From the NCBI GenBank assembly GCA_029939875.1, contig JAOZSC010000089.1, forward strand, positions 1 through 8,307: a stretch of 8,307 nucleotides of DNA, given 5' to 3'. Shown here in pieces: positions 1 to 5,096 of this stretch. Source of the DNA: Desulfobacterales bacterium (lineage in GTDB: Bacteria; Desulfobacterota; Desulfobacteria; Desulfobacterales; JAFDCJ01). The stretch's first letter is position 1. Each line of letters opens with the position of its first letter. Position numbers and translations under genes: made by a program. The notes beneath the pieces were generated by a model. The model made no database searches and was not told the origin of the DNA. It saw only the letters and a list, made by a program, of their open reading frames with translations.

Positions 1-265
1 GAGTGAAGTTTTGGACGGCCCGTATCCGGATAATGGGGTCCAGATAGGTGGTGATCGTGTCGGGATCCATGGAGGTCAAAAGCTGATCCAGCAACCCTTC
101 GATGCCGTTATGCATCGCAGCGCCCACCGGATTGGCAAATGGATCCGTGTTGTTCTTGAGAAAATCAGCGGTATCGGAGGCGTAGGTCTGGGAAGCCAGG
201 TCAAACCATTTTCTGGCAATCACCGCTTTTTTCCGGGTCAGTATGTGTTCCAACCCCTTGCCCAT
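1..265 (-). CDS. RsbRD N-terminal-domain protein, 5' part only
   Basis: This is the first 88 codons of a minus-strand gene that leaves the window at base 1. Translation starts MGKGLEHILTRKKAVIARKW, and further on contains NPVG (residues 47-50) and GIEGLLDQLL (56-65). This matches my memory of the RsbRD_N family, the helical sensor-like domain first defined at the N-terminus of RsbT co-antagonist RsbRD. The start is supported by GGGAG five bases upstream (271-275) and by a near-consensus promoter at 360-388. In sulfate reducers a short protein of this type commonly precedes dsrMKJOP, the membrane complex feeding dissimilatory sulfite reductase. That operon may therefore follow just off the left edge, but it is not seen here. 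No STAS domain is visible in the part present. The family call is fairly good; the role is inference. Confidence 0.75.
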   Translation of the reverse strand, partial: MGKGLEHILTRKKAVIARKWFDLASQTYASDTADFLKNNTDPFANPVGAAMHNGIEGLLDQLLTSMDPDTITTYLDPIIRIRAVQNFT

Positions 266-270
266 AAAAG

Positions 271-275
271 CTCCC
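271..275 (-). promoter_or_regulatory. Ribosome binding site of the RsbRD_N gene
   Basis: On the minus strand GGGAG lies five bases before the ATG at 265. It fixes the start of a gene whose end is outside the window. Confidence 0.6.
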
Positions 276-333
276 GACAACCTTAACAATTTAGATATCA
301 GGATAGATAACCTGGCTACAAAACCCTGCCTGC

Positions 334-347
334 CCTGAAAAATCAGG
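334..347 (-). promoter_or_regulatory. Small inverted repeat in the leader of the RsbRD_N gene
   Basis: CCTGA and TCAGG (334-338 and 343-347) form a perfect 5-bp inverted repeat around AAAA. It falls about 7-20 bases downstream of the start point predicted from the promoter at 360-388. It could be an operator or a 5'-end stabilising hairpin. It is short enough to arise by chance. Confidence 0.3.
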
Positions 348-359
348 CCGAAGGGGATA

Positions 360-388
360 CGTATAAACGACTTGGCGCTGACTGTCAA
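360..388 (-). promoter_or_regulatory. Near-consensus sigma70 promoter driving the left-edge gene
   Basis: Read on the minus strand: a perfect -35 hexamer TTGACA (383-388), a 17-bp spacer, and -10 TATACG (360-365, 4 of 6 matches). The predicted start point near 353 gives a leader of about 88 nt before the ATG at 265. The RsbRD_N gene and whatever follows it off the edge therefore likely form their own transcription unit, separate from the phosphatase gene upstream. Confidence 0.7.
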
Positions 389-457
389 GAAGAAATGAAA
401 AGGTGCTTCAAAAAATCGGGATGATTCGAAAACAAGTGGAAAAACAGCGTATTAGCG

Positions 458-1612
458 TTACTTTGAAACGATGCCCAGCAAAAGGGCCTGATCATCATCG
501 GCGGGGTGCTGACCGGCAAACCGCTGAACATCTTCGATAATCGCCGCCAGAACCTTTTGGGGGTCGTCGCCGGCTTCGGTGCCAAGCTGCTGCAGCAAGC
601 GCTGTTCGCCGTAAGCCTCGCCCGGCTCGTTAAATCGTTCGGTAAGCCCGTCGGTGTATATCAGCATGCGATCGCCGGGCTGCAGTTTCGTTTCCGCTAC
701 CGGTATCGGCTCCTCATAGGCCTCGATGCCCAGGGGAAAAACACCCGGACAGGAAAGCTCCTCGGCCTTTTTTTCGGCAGCCCGGTATATCATGGGCAAG
801 GGGTGCCCGGCACGGGCCACCCGCACGGTTTGCCGCCCGGCATCGTACACCGCATAAAGCGCGGTGATAAAACTCGGATCGGCCACCTTGCAAAGGTGTT
901 CGTTGAGATAATGCAGCACTTGCGCCGGGTCTGAGGCAACCCCCGGGTAAGCGCGAAAAAGTGCACATGTCATGGCCATTAAAACCGCCGCAGGTGTGCT
1001 GTGCCCCTCGGCATCGGCCATTAAAAACCCCCAGCAGTTGTTTTCCAAACCGATGATGTCATAATAATCGCCGCCGGCATAGCGGCTGGTATCATAGCGC
1101 ACGGCCAACCGGTAACCGTCAATGGTCGGCAGCTGTTTTGGCAAAAGCCGGCGCTGGACCACGGATACAACTTCCAGTTCATGCTCGAGTTCATCTTTGC
1201 GTCGCTCGACTTCCTGTTTGAGCCGGTGGATGGTCAGATGGGTGTTTACCCGGGCAATGACTTCATCGGGTTGAAAGGGCTTTGTGATATAATCCACCGC
1301 CCCCATCTGAAGCCCTTTAACCTTATCGCCGGTTTCCCCCAGGGCGGAAAGAAAAATCACCGGAATATTTGCGGTGGTCGGGTCGGATTTTAAGCGTTGG
1401 CACACCTCATAACCGTCAATACCGGGCATCATGATGTCCAGCAGAATCAAGTTCGGCAGCGCCTTGGCGGCGATGGAAAGCGCCAGTTCCCCACCCTTGG
1501 CGATCAGCAGCTTGCAGCCGACACCCTCAAGGGTTTGATACAGCACCTGAAGATTGGTGGGGTTATCATCCACCAGCAATATGGATTCGCCGTCCGCCGT
1601 GTTTGTTTCCAT
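458..1612 (-). CDS. Response regulator with PP2C/SpoIIE-type serine phosphatase output (RsbU-like)
   Basis: A 384-residue, two-domain cytoplasmic protein. Residues 10-125 form a CheY-like receiver with acidic pair D15/D16, phospho-acceptor D59 (LLDIMMPG), S89 and K111 (TKPF). A charged helical linker (about 128-152) leads to a PP2C-like domain (about 160-383). This keeps the metal-binding signatures GGDYYD (180-185), DAEGHS (200-205), AGH (268-270), TDGLTE (320-325) and DDDQ (372-375). In this family, phosphorylation of the receiver by a histidine kinase switches on dephosphorylation of a STAS anti-anti-sigma protein, and such a protein is encoded 53 bp upstream on the same strand (1666-2001), so the two are probably co-transcribed partners. 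No histidine kinase or anti-sigma kinase is in view. The ATG at 1612 has only a weak upstream GGGA. No frameshift or lost catalytic residue is seen. No clear terminator follows the stop. Confidence 0.93.
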   Translation of the reverse strand: METNTADGESILLVDDNPTNLQVLYQTLEGVGCKLLIAKGGELALSIAAKALPNLILLDIMMPGIDGYEVCQRLKSDPTTANIPVIFLSALGETGDKVKGLQMGAVDYITKPFQPDEVIARVNTHLTIHRLKQEVERRKDELEHELEVVSVVQRRLLPKQLPTIDGYRLAVRYDTSRYAGGDYYDIIGLENNCWGFLMADAEGHSTPAAVLMAMTCALFRAYPGVASDPAQVLHYLNEHLCKVADPSFITALYAVYDAGRQTVRVARAGHPLPMIYRAAEKKAEELSCPGVFPLGIEAYEEPIPVAETKLQPGDRMLIYTDGLTERFNEPGEAYGEQRLLQQLGTEAGDDPQKVLAAIIEDVQRFAGQHPADDDQALLLGIVSK

Positions 1613-1646
1613 CCGATAGATTCCCGTTTGCTGAAGATCGATCCGG

Positions 1647-1663
1647 TCCCGTGGCCAGCGGGA
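1647..1663 (-). other. Small hairpin between the STAS and phosphatase genes
   Basis: TCCCG (1647-1651) and CGGGA (1659-1663) can pair around a 7-base loop in the 53-bp gap after the STAS stop codon. No T-run follows on the minus strand, so it is not a standard intrinsic terminator. It might tune mRNA stability between the two cistrons. Confidence 0.25.
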
Positions 1664-1665
1664 TG

Positions 1666-2001
1666 TCAGGCAAGCATCTGCTGCCCGGATTCAACAGAGT
1701 CCGTAATGGGTATCAGGGACTGGAAACCGCTGACTTCAAAAATTTCTTTTACAAATTCATTCAGGGAACACAGGACGATTTTACCGCCCCTGCGCTTCAT
1801 CTCCTTGGCGGCACTCAAAAGAACCCGTAAGCCGGCACTGCTAAGATATTCCAGTTCGCCAAGATCGAATAATAGCCGGTCGGTTTGGCCGTCAAGAATC
1901 TCTTTGACGGCCTTATCGGCTACAGGGGAAGAATCCGCATCCAACCGTCCGGAAAAAGCAACAGCAACAATTCCATTTTCCTCTTTTCGGGTAATTTTCA
2001 T
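1666..2001 (-). CDS. STAS-domain anti-anti-sigma factor (SpoIIAA/RsbV-like)
   Basis: A 111-residue single-domain protein, the usual length for free-standing anti-anti-sigma factors. It opens with the strand pattern of a STAS domain (KITRKEENGIVAVAFSGRLD). The core loop is LGELEYLSSAGLRVLLSAAK-like, and by alignment with RsbV/SpoIIAA S55 in SSAGLR is the expected phosphorylated serine. In the known pathway the unphosphorylated form binds an RsbW-like kinase and frees its target. A phosphatase such as the one encoded next door would reset it. The ATG at 2001 has AAGGA seven bases upstream. A candidate promoter lies at 2064-2092. Its kinase partner and final target are not in the window, so it could control a sigma factor or a non-transcriptional output. 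Confidence 0.92.
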   Translation of the reverse strand: MKITRKEENGIVAVAFSGRLDADSSPVADKAVKEILDGQTDRLLFDLGELEYLSSAGLRVLLSAAKEMKRRGGKIVLCSLNEFVKEIFEVSGFQSLIPITDSVESGQQMLA

Positions 2002-2008
2002 ATTCCAG

Positions 2009-2013
2009 TCCTT
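2009..2013 (-). promoter_or_regulatory. Ribosome binding site of the STAS gene
   Basis: AAGGA on the minus strand lies seven bases before the ATG at 2001 and supports that start. Confidence 0.6.
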
Positions 2014-2063
2014 ATAGATAAACAGATTTATAGTCGTTTGCCTTTTCTACGCTTAAGATATTA

Positions 2064-2092
2064 TTCATATAACATTAATACATTTAAGTCAA
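2064..2092 (-). promoter_or_regulatory. Candidate sigma70 promoter for the STAS-phosphatase pair
   Basis: On the minus strand: TTGACT (2087-2092, 5 of 6), a 17-bp AT-rich spacer, and TATGAA (2064-2069, 4 of 6). It lies about 60 bp upstream of the STAS start. TATATG, two bases upstream, is an alternative -10. The surrounding 2014-2092 is markedly richer in A+T than the coding DNA. Confidence 0.45.
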
Positions 2093-2326
2093 CGACCACC
2101 CCAACTTCTGGTCTGGATGATCTGAATTTATCCGCCTTTGGTGTTGATTGGCGTTCATAACAAGTTGTCCTCCCAGATGGCACCTGTCCGTAATTAAAAG
2201 CAAAAAGCGCAAGCGTCCGCAAATTATTTCAGAGCCCCCCCAGCTCATGAATATTGACTATAACCCTAAATGATCGTAAACAAAACAGAAAACACTTTGA
2301 GCATTTATATGCGGAAGGAGATCGTC
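2093..2326. other. Intergenic region between divergent STAS and PK_C-domain genes
   Basis: No convincing gene lies here. On the plus strand a TTGACT (2254-2259) followed 17 bases later by a poor -10 could serve the downstream gene, but the match is weak. A run of seven C (2235-2241) is flanked by GAGC and GCTC. I see no clear operator, RNA gene or riboswitch. Confidence 0.35.
2313..2320 (+). promoter_or_regulatory. Ribosome binding site deciding the start at 2327
   Basis: GGAAGGAG lies six bases before the ATG at 2327. The reading frame is open upstream (in-frame ATGs at 2270 and 2309), but neither of those has a comparable site, so 2327 is preferred. Confidence 0.75.
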
Positions 2327-2875
2327 ATGTATTTCGATAAACCCGGCAAAGACAACACGGACCAGACCCTGGAACTGGCCGCCGAGCGGGCCAGACAATT
2401 GCAGATTCAGGAGGCGGTGGTGGCCTCCACCACCGGCGAGACGGCTTATAAAGCCATTGAACTGTTTAAAGGCATCCGCCTGACGGTGGTCACCTATCAC
2501 TGCGGTTTCAAGGAGCCTTTTAAAAACCAGATGCCCGCCGACGTCCGCAAAGACATCGAGGCCCGAGGCATCCCGGTTGTGGCAGCCAGCCATGCCCTTT
2601 CAGGCGTGGAACGCTCGGTAGCGAAAAAACACGGGGGAATTTATCCGGTGCTGTTGATTGCCGACACCTTGAGACTGTTTGGACAGGGCACCAAAGTTGC
2701 GGTCGAGGTGGCCATCATGGCCGCGGATGCCGGGACGCTGTGCGGAGACGACATCATTTCCATCGGGGGCTCCGGCCGGGGGGCGGACACCGCGCTGGTG
2801 CTGAAACCGGCCCACCAGAACAATCTGTTTGACATGCGGATTCGAGAAATCATTTGCAAACCGAGAGCCTTTTAA
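2327..2875 (+). CDS. Stand-alone pyruvate kinase C-terminal (alpha/beta) domain protein
   Basis: A 182-residue protein from the well-supported ATG. It starts MYFDKPGKDNTDQTLELAAE and shows a Rossmann-like alternation: VVASTTGETA (31-40), IRLTVVTYHCG (50-60), GIPVVAASHALSG (81-93), and a glycine-rich IISIGGSGRGADTALVL (143-159). This resembles the PK_C domain family found as an orphan in archaea and Desulfobacterota, without the TIM-barrel catalytic domain of pyruvate kinase. In true pyruvate kinase this domain binds the allosteric sugar phosphate, through an STxG-type loop comparable to S34-T39. The orphan therefore may sense or bind a phosphorylated metabolite; no catalytic role can be claimed. 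It is transcribed divergently from the STAS cluster. The repeat at 2899-3023 follows 23 bp after its stop and may act as its 3' boundary. Confidence 0.82.
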   Translation: MYFDKPGKDNTDQTLELAAERARQLQIQEAVVASTTGETAYKAIELFKGIRLTVVTYHCGFKEPFKNQMPADVRKDIEARGIPVVAASHALSGVERSVAKKHGGIYPVLLIADTLRLFGQGTKVAVEVAIMAADAGTLCGDDIISIGGSGRGADTALVLKPAHQNNLFDMRIREIICKPRAF

Positions 2876-2898
2876 TCTAACGCGCCCAATCCAATCTT

Positions 2899-3023
2899 GA
2901 CGGTCTCGTAAAAAGTCCAACTTCTGCGTTGTGCTGCATTTCGTAATCATTCAACGTACGAAAAGTACGCCTCATGATTACAAAACTTGCACGCCTTGAA
3001 TTTGAACTTTTTACGAAACCGTC
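2899..3023. repeat. 125-bp imperfect palindromic repeat element
   Basis: The outer arms GACGGTCTCGTAAAAAGT and the complement of ACTTTTTACGAAACCGTC differ at one position over 18. Further in, CGTAATCAT pairs with ATGATTACA with one mismatch. The centre CGTAC-GAAAA-GTACG (2955-2969) is a perfect 5-bp stem with a 5-base loop. The transcript would form one long interrupted hairpin on either strand. Similar GTAAAAAGTC palindromes are, from memory, dispersed in Desulfobacterales genomes. It has no coding capacity and looks like a non-autonomous palindromic (MITE/REP-like) element. It lies between the PK_C-domain gene and trmL. Confidence 0.75.
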
Positions 3024-3029
3024 TAAATC

Positions 3030-3042
3030 GGACTTTTTACGA
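3030..3042 (+). repeat. Third copy of the palindrome arm motif
   Basis: GGACTTTTTACGA is an exact inverted copy of 2906-2918 in the left arm. It differs at one base from 3004-3016 in the right arm, just 14 bases away. The left arm could therefore pair with either copy, so the element may extend to about 3050. Confidence 0.7.
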
Positions 3043-3075
3043 ATTCATCAATTTTTGGCGACCCAAAATCCGAAC

Positions 3076-3573
3076 ATGAATCCAAAAAAACCTCCCGAAC
3101 GCCATGTGGTGCTGGTGGCCCCTGAAATTCACTGGAATACCGGCAATATCGGCCGCACCTGCCTGGCTGCAGGAGCCTGCCTGCATCTTGTCAAACCGCT
3201 GGGATTTTCCCTGGAAAGCCGAAAGGTCAAACGGGCGGGGCTGGATTACTGGCAAGAGGTTAACCTGACGCTCTGGGATGATTTCGAAGGGTTTTTGCGG
3301 GCCATGTCGCCGGGACGGGACGAGGTGGCCGTTTTTTCAAAAAACGGGGCCCGCCCTCTCTGGTCCCTGCCCGATACCCGGCGGCTGTTTCTGATCTTCG
3401 GATCGGAAACCGGCGGGTTGCCGCAAAGCATCCTGCGCCATTACGCCCGGGACACTTATTTCATCCCCATCACGGCCCGAGTGCGGTCGCTGAACCTGTC
3501 CACGGCCGCAGGGATCGCATTGTACGAAAGTCTGCGCACAGCACAGCCTTTTCACGCTTGGCCCCGGCGCTAA
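3076..3573 (+). CDS. trmL: tRNA (cytidine/uridine-34 2'-O)-methyltransferase, SPOUT family
   Basis: A 165-residue protein from ATG 3076, close to the 157 residues of E. coli TrmL. It carries the three SpoU/SPOUT motifs: NTGNIGRT (21-28), LIFGSETGGLP (106-116) and RSLNLSTAAGIALYE (137-151). RRAGLDY-like KRAGLDYW (52-59) is typical of TrmL. The C-terminal motifs form the trefoil knot that binds S-adenosylmethionine. The enzyme methylates the wobble ribose in tRNA-Leu anticodons as a dimer in the cytosol. The same frame is open to an ATG at 2974, but those 34 residues are encoded by the palindromic repeat and are not part of the family, so 3076 is chosen. No strong ribosome binding site precedes it. 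It converges on the FCD regulator with a 17-bp gap and no visible terminator. Confidence 0.9.
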   Translation: MNPKKPPERHVVLVAPEIHWNTGNIGRTCLAAGACLHLVKPLGFSLESRKVKRAGLDYWQEVNLTLWDDFEGFLRAMSPGRDEVAVFSKNGARPLWSLPDTRRLFLIFGSETGGLPQSILRHYARDTYFIPITARVRSLNLSTAAGIALYESLRTAQPFHAWPRR

Positions 3574-3590
3574 CGGCCGCTCATTTAACC

Positions 3591-4268
3591 TCAGCGCGGA
3601 TCAAACCCGTTGCCGTTGCGGTAAAATTTGCGGATGTTCTGTTCCTGGACCTTGAAAGACCAGTGCACGTCGCGCAGCAGCCCGGCGGCTGCCCGGGAGT
3701 CCTTTTTACGGATATTTTCGATGAACTGCTCGTGTTCCCGGCAATTGTTCAATTCCCACTCCCGGATATACCCGCGCCGCGGAAAATCGTACAGCCGTTG
3801 TTTAAGCGGCATGATCACGTTTTTCAGCGTCTGATTATCGGAAAGATCCAGAAACACGTTGTGAAAATCCAGGTTGTGGCGGTAGTAGAGATCATATTCT
3901 TCCTTTTGCAGAGCGTCGACCTGAAGGCCGTTGAGCTTCTGCATCCGGGAAATGTGGGATTCGTCGATGCGGTTAAAAACCTCTAGCAGCACGGCACTTT
4001 CCAGGGCACCGACGATGGTGTAGGAATCCTTGACCTCCTGGAGGGTCAATTTTTTCACGATCACCCCCCGTCGGGGTAAAATGGTCACGAAGCCCTTGAT
4101 TTCCAGCTGAATAATGGCGTCGCGCAGCGGGGTTTTGCTGATACCCAACTTCTTGCTGAGTTCATTGAGATTGATGGTGGAACCGGGAAGGATTTCGTGC
4201 TTGTTAATCTCATCGCGCAGATATTCATAAACCTGCTCGCGCAATGATTTGGTCATCAGCAATCCCAT
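3591..4268 (-). CDS. GntR-family transcriptional regulator, FCD subfamily
   Basis: A 225-residue DNA-binding regulator. The winged helix-turn-helix spans about residues 8-75, with the recognition part LSKKLGISKTPLRDAIIQLE (37-56) and wing GFVTILPRRGVIV (59-71). The rest is an all-helical FCD ligand domain (about 78-208) in which D134, H136, H179 and H202 are candidate metal or acid ligands, as in FadR/LldR-like members. Such proteins usually repress catabolic operons until a carboxylate or related acid binds. Two ATGs are possible (4268 and 4256). GGAGG lies 15 bases before the first, which is unusually far. A probable promoter with an overlapping palindrome lies upstream at 4302-4334, suggesting autoregulation. 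Candidate targets here are itself, the divergent Usp gene, or the CoA ligase; none is proven. Confidence 0.92.
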   Translation of the reverse strand: MGLLMTKSLREQVYEYLRDEINKHEILPGSTINLNELSKKLGISKTPLRDAIIQLEIKGFVTILPRRGVIVKKLTLQEVKDSYTIVGALESAVLLEVFNRIDESHISRMQKLNGLQVDALQKEEYDLYYRHNLDFHNVFLDLSDNQTLKNVIMPLKQRLYDFPRRGYIREWELNNCREHEQFIENIRKKDSRAAAGLLRDVHWSFKVQEQNIRKFYRNGNGFDPR

Positions 4269-4301
4269 AGTTATTTTTCGTCTCCTCCATTAAATTCAAA
4301 T

Positions 4302-4317
4302 ATCTAATACATCAGAT
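4302..4317. promoter_or_regulatory. Imperfect palindrome overlapping the regulator's -10 region, possible operator
   Basis: ATCTAATACATCAGAT matches its own reverse complement at 12 of 16 positions (ATCT..AT..AT..AGAT). It overlaps the -10 proposed for the FCD regulator gene. Position and symmetry fit an autoregulatory GntR-type site; binding is not shown. Confidence 0.4.
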
Positions 4318-4334
4318 CCGATGGGGTCTGTCAA
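4306..4334 (-). promoter_or_regulatory. Candidate sigma70 promoter of the GntR/FCD gene
   Basis: On the minus strand: a perfect TTGACA (4329-4334), a 17-bp spacer, and TGTATT (4306-4311, 4 of 6). TATTAG, two bases further downstream, is another possible -10 with a 19-bp spacer. It lies about 40 bp before the start codon. Confidence 0.5.
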
Positions 4335-4366
4335 GAATTTATTACTGGCGTTTTATGACATTTTTC

Positions 4367-4394
4367 TTGATCTTTCTGCAAATAATTTAATAAA
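4367..4394 (+). promoter_or_regulatory. Weak candidate promoter for the Usp gene
   Basis: TTGATC (4367-4372, 4 of 6), a 16-bp spacer and AATAAA (4389-4394, 4 of 6) lie in an AT-rich stretch. This is the best plus-strand match between the divergent genes, but it is modest. Confidence 0.28.
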
Positions 4395-4410
4395 AGAGAC
4401 CTTGGTCATT

Positions 4411-4432
4411 TGCGATTCATCGCAGGTTTTTT
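4411..4432 (+). terminator. Terminator-like hairpin in the Usp leader
   Basis: TGCGAT (4411-4416) and ATCGCA (4419-4424) are exact inverted repeats, with GG then six T following (4427-4432). In practice this is a 5-bp stem with a TTCA loop. It lies about 60 bases upstream of the Usp start and points in its direction. It could be a weak intrinsic terminator or attenuator, or a protein-binding palindrome. The stem is short. Confidence 0.4.
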
Positions 4433-4493
4433 AAAATTCTAAAACCTTTAACCCTGCCAGCGGTTTCGAAAAAGAGCAGATTAGGTGATGGCA

Positions 4494-4886
4494 ATGAATA
4501 TTCTCGTAGGATATGACGACTCAAAGGTGGCGCAGGATGCGCTGGAACTGGCCAAAAAGCATGCGGAAAAATTGGGTGCCAGGATTCACGTGGTGACATC
4601 CATGGCAGGCGGCCCCGAAGTTCCGCGCGAAGCGTTTGAAAAGGCGGAAAGACGGCTGGATGAAGCGAAAACCAGGGTCCGCAAAAACGACATTGCCTGC
4701 GAAGCACATCTTTCCGTGCGCGGCCTACAGCCCGGGGAGGATCTGGTCCAGTACGCCGAGGAAAACCAGATCGACCAGATCGTCATCGGGGTCCGGCAAA
4801 GATCCAAGGTGGGCAAACTGCTTTTCGGCTCCACCGCCCAGTATGTGATCCTGGAAGCACCCTGCCCGGTTGTATCCGTGAAATAG
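4494..4886 (+). CDS. Universal stress protein family (UspA-like), single domain
   Basis: A 130-residue cytoplasmic protein with the Usp fold. It begins MNILVGYDDS, the first strand with the nucleotide-site aspartate at D8/D9, followed by AQDALELAKKHAEKLGARIHVV-type helix and strand. The C-terminal half carries IVIGVRQRSKVGKLLFGSTAQY and ends with APCPVVSV. The ATP-binding consensus G-x2-G-x9-G-S/T is partly kept: G99 and G112-S113 are present, but the second glycine is Q102. ATP binding is therefore uncertain. The frame is open from GTG 4485 and ATG 4488. ATG 4494 is preferred because AGGTG lies six bases upstream, though 4488 remains possible. It is divergent from the GntR/FCD regulator. These proteins usually help survival under starvation or redox stress; the exact role here is unknown. 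Confidence 0.88.
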   Translation: MNILVGYDDSKVAQDALELAKKHAEKLGARIHVVTSMAGGPEVPREAFEKAERRLDEAKTRVRKNDIACEAHLSVRGLQPGEDLVQYAEENQIDQIVIGVRQRSKVGKLLFGSTAQYVILEAPCPVVSVK

Positions 4887-4912
4887 CCTGGGGGCCTTTA
4901 CTCCATTGCTTC

Positions 4913-4932
4913 AGATTTGATCTTTGTTTTTT
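4913..4932 (+). terminator. Weak possible terminator after the Usp gene
   Basis: AGAT-TTG-ATCT (4913-4923), a 4-bp stem, is followed by TTGTTTTTT (4924-4932). The stem is short and AT-rich, so termination would be inefficient. Nothing stronger is seen on the plus strand before 5096. Confidence 0.25.
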
Positions 4933-5031
4933 GCCGGAACTATCAGGTAAATTCCAGCCTTTTCCCAAACCCGGGCATCAGACCTGCATATGCTGGAAAT
5001 GGGCTGCCGGTCTTAAAAAATTGCAGACCGC

Positions 5032-5072
5032 AAAAAAAACGGGGAACACCCACGGTATCAGAATGCTCCCCG
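5032..5072 (-). terminator. Strong rho-independent terminator of the CoA-ligase gene
   Basis: On the minus strand, CGGGGAGCA (5064-5072) pairs with TGTTCCCCG (5040-5048). This gives a 9-bp stem including one G-T wobble, with a 15-base loop, followed at once by eight T (5032-5039). It starts 24 bases after the ligase stop codon and closes that transcription unit. Confidence 0.88.
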
Positions 5073-5096
5073 GTTTCAAGCCATAACCGGCTGCGA

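Noticed and set aside
11..286. Plus-strand open frame of 91 codons at the left edge
   Set aside because: It lies opposite the RsbRD_N gene, whose protein has recognisable family features, a ribosome binding site and a promoter. The plus-strand product has none.
506..934. Plus-strand frame of 142 codons inside the phosphatase gene
   Set aside because: It is antisense to the PP2C domain, which carries all its motifs. Its product is low-complexity without family signs.
2270..2326. Upstream start for the pyruvate-kinase-domain protein
   Set aside because: The extension encodes the ribosome binding site itself (GGAAGGAG), and 2327 is the better start.
2899..3050. CRISPR repeats
   Set aside because: There are only three copies of a short arm in inverted arrangement, without regular spacers.
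4976..5029. AGACC/GGTCT inverted repeats after the Usp gene as a plus-strand terminator
   Set aside because: The pairing stems are only 5-6 bp and the flanking runs are A rather than T on the plus strand. The real terminator here is the minus-strand one at 5032-5072.
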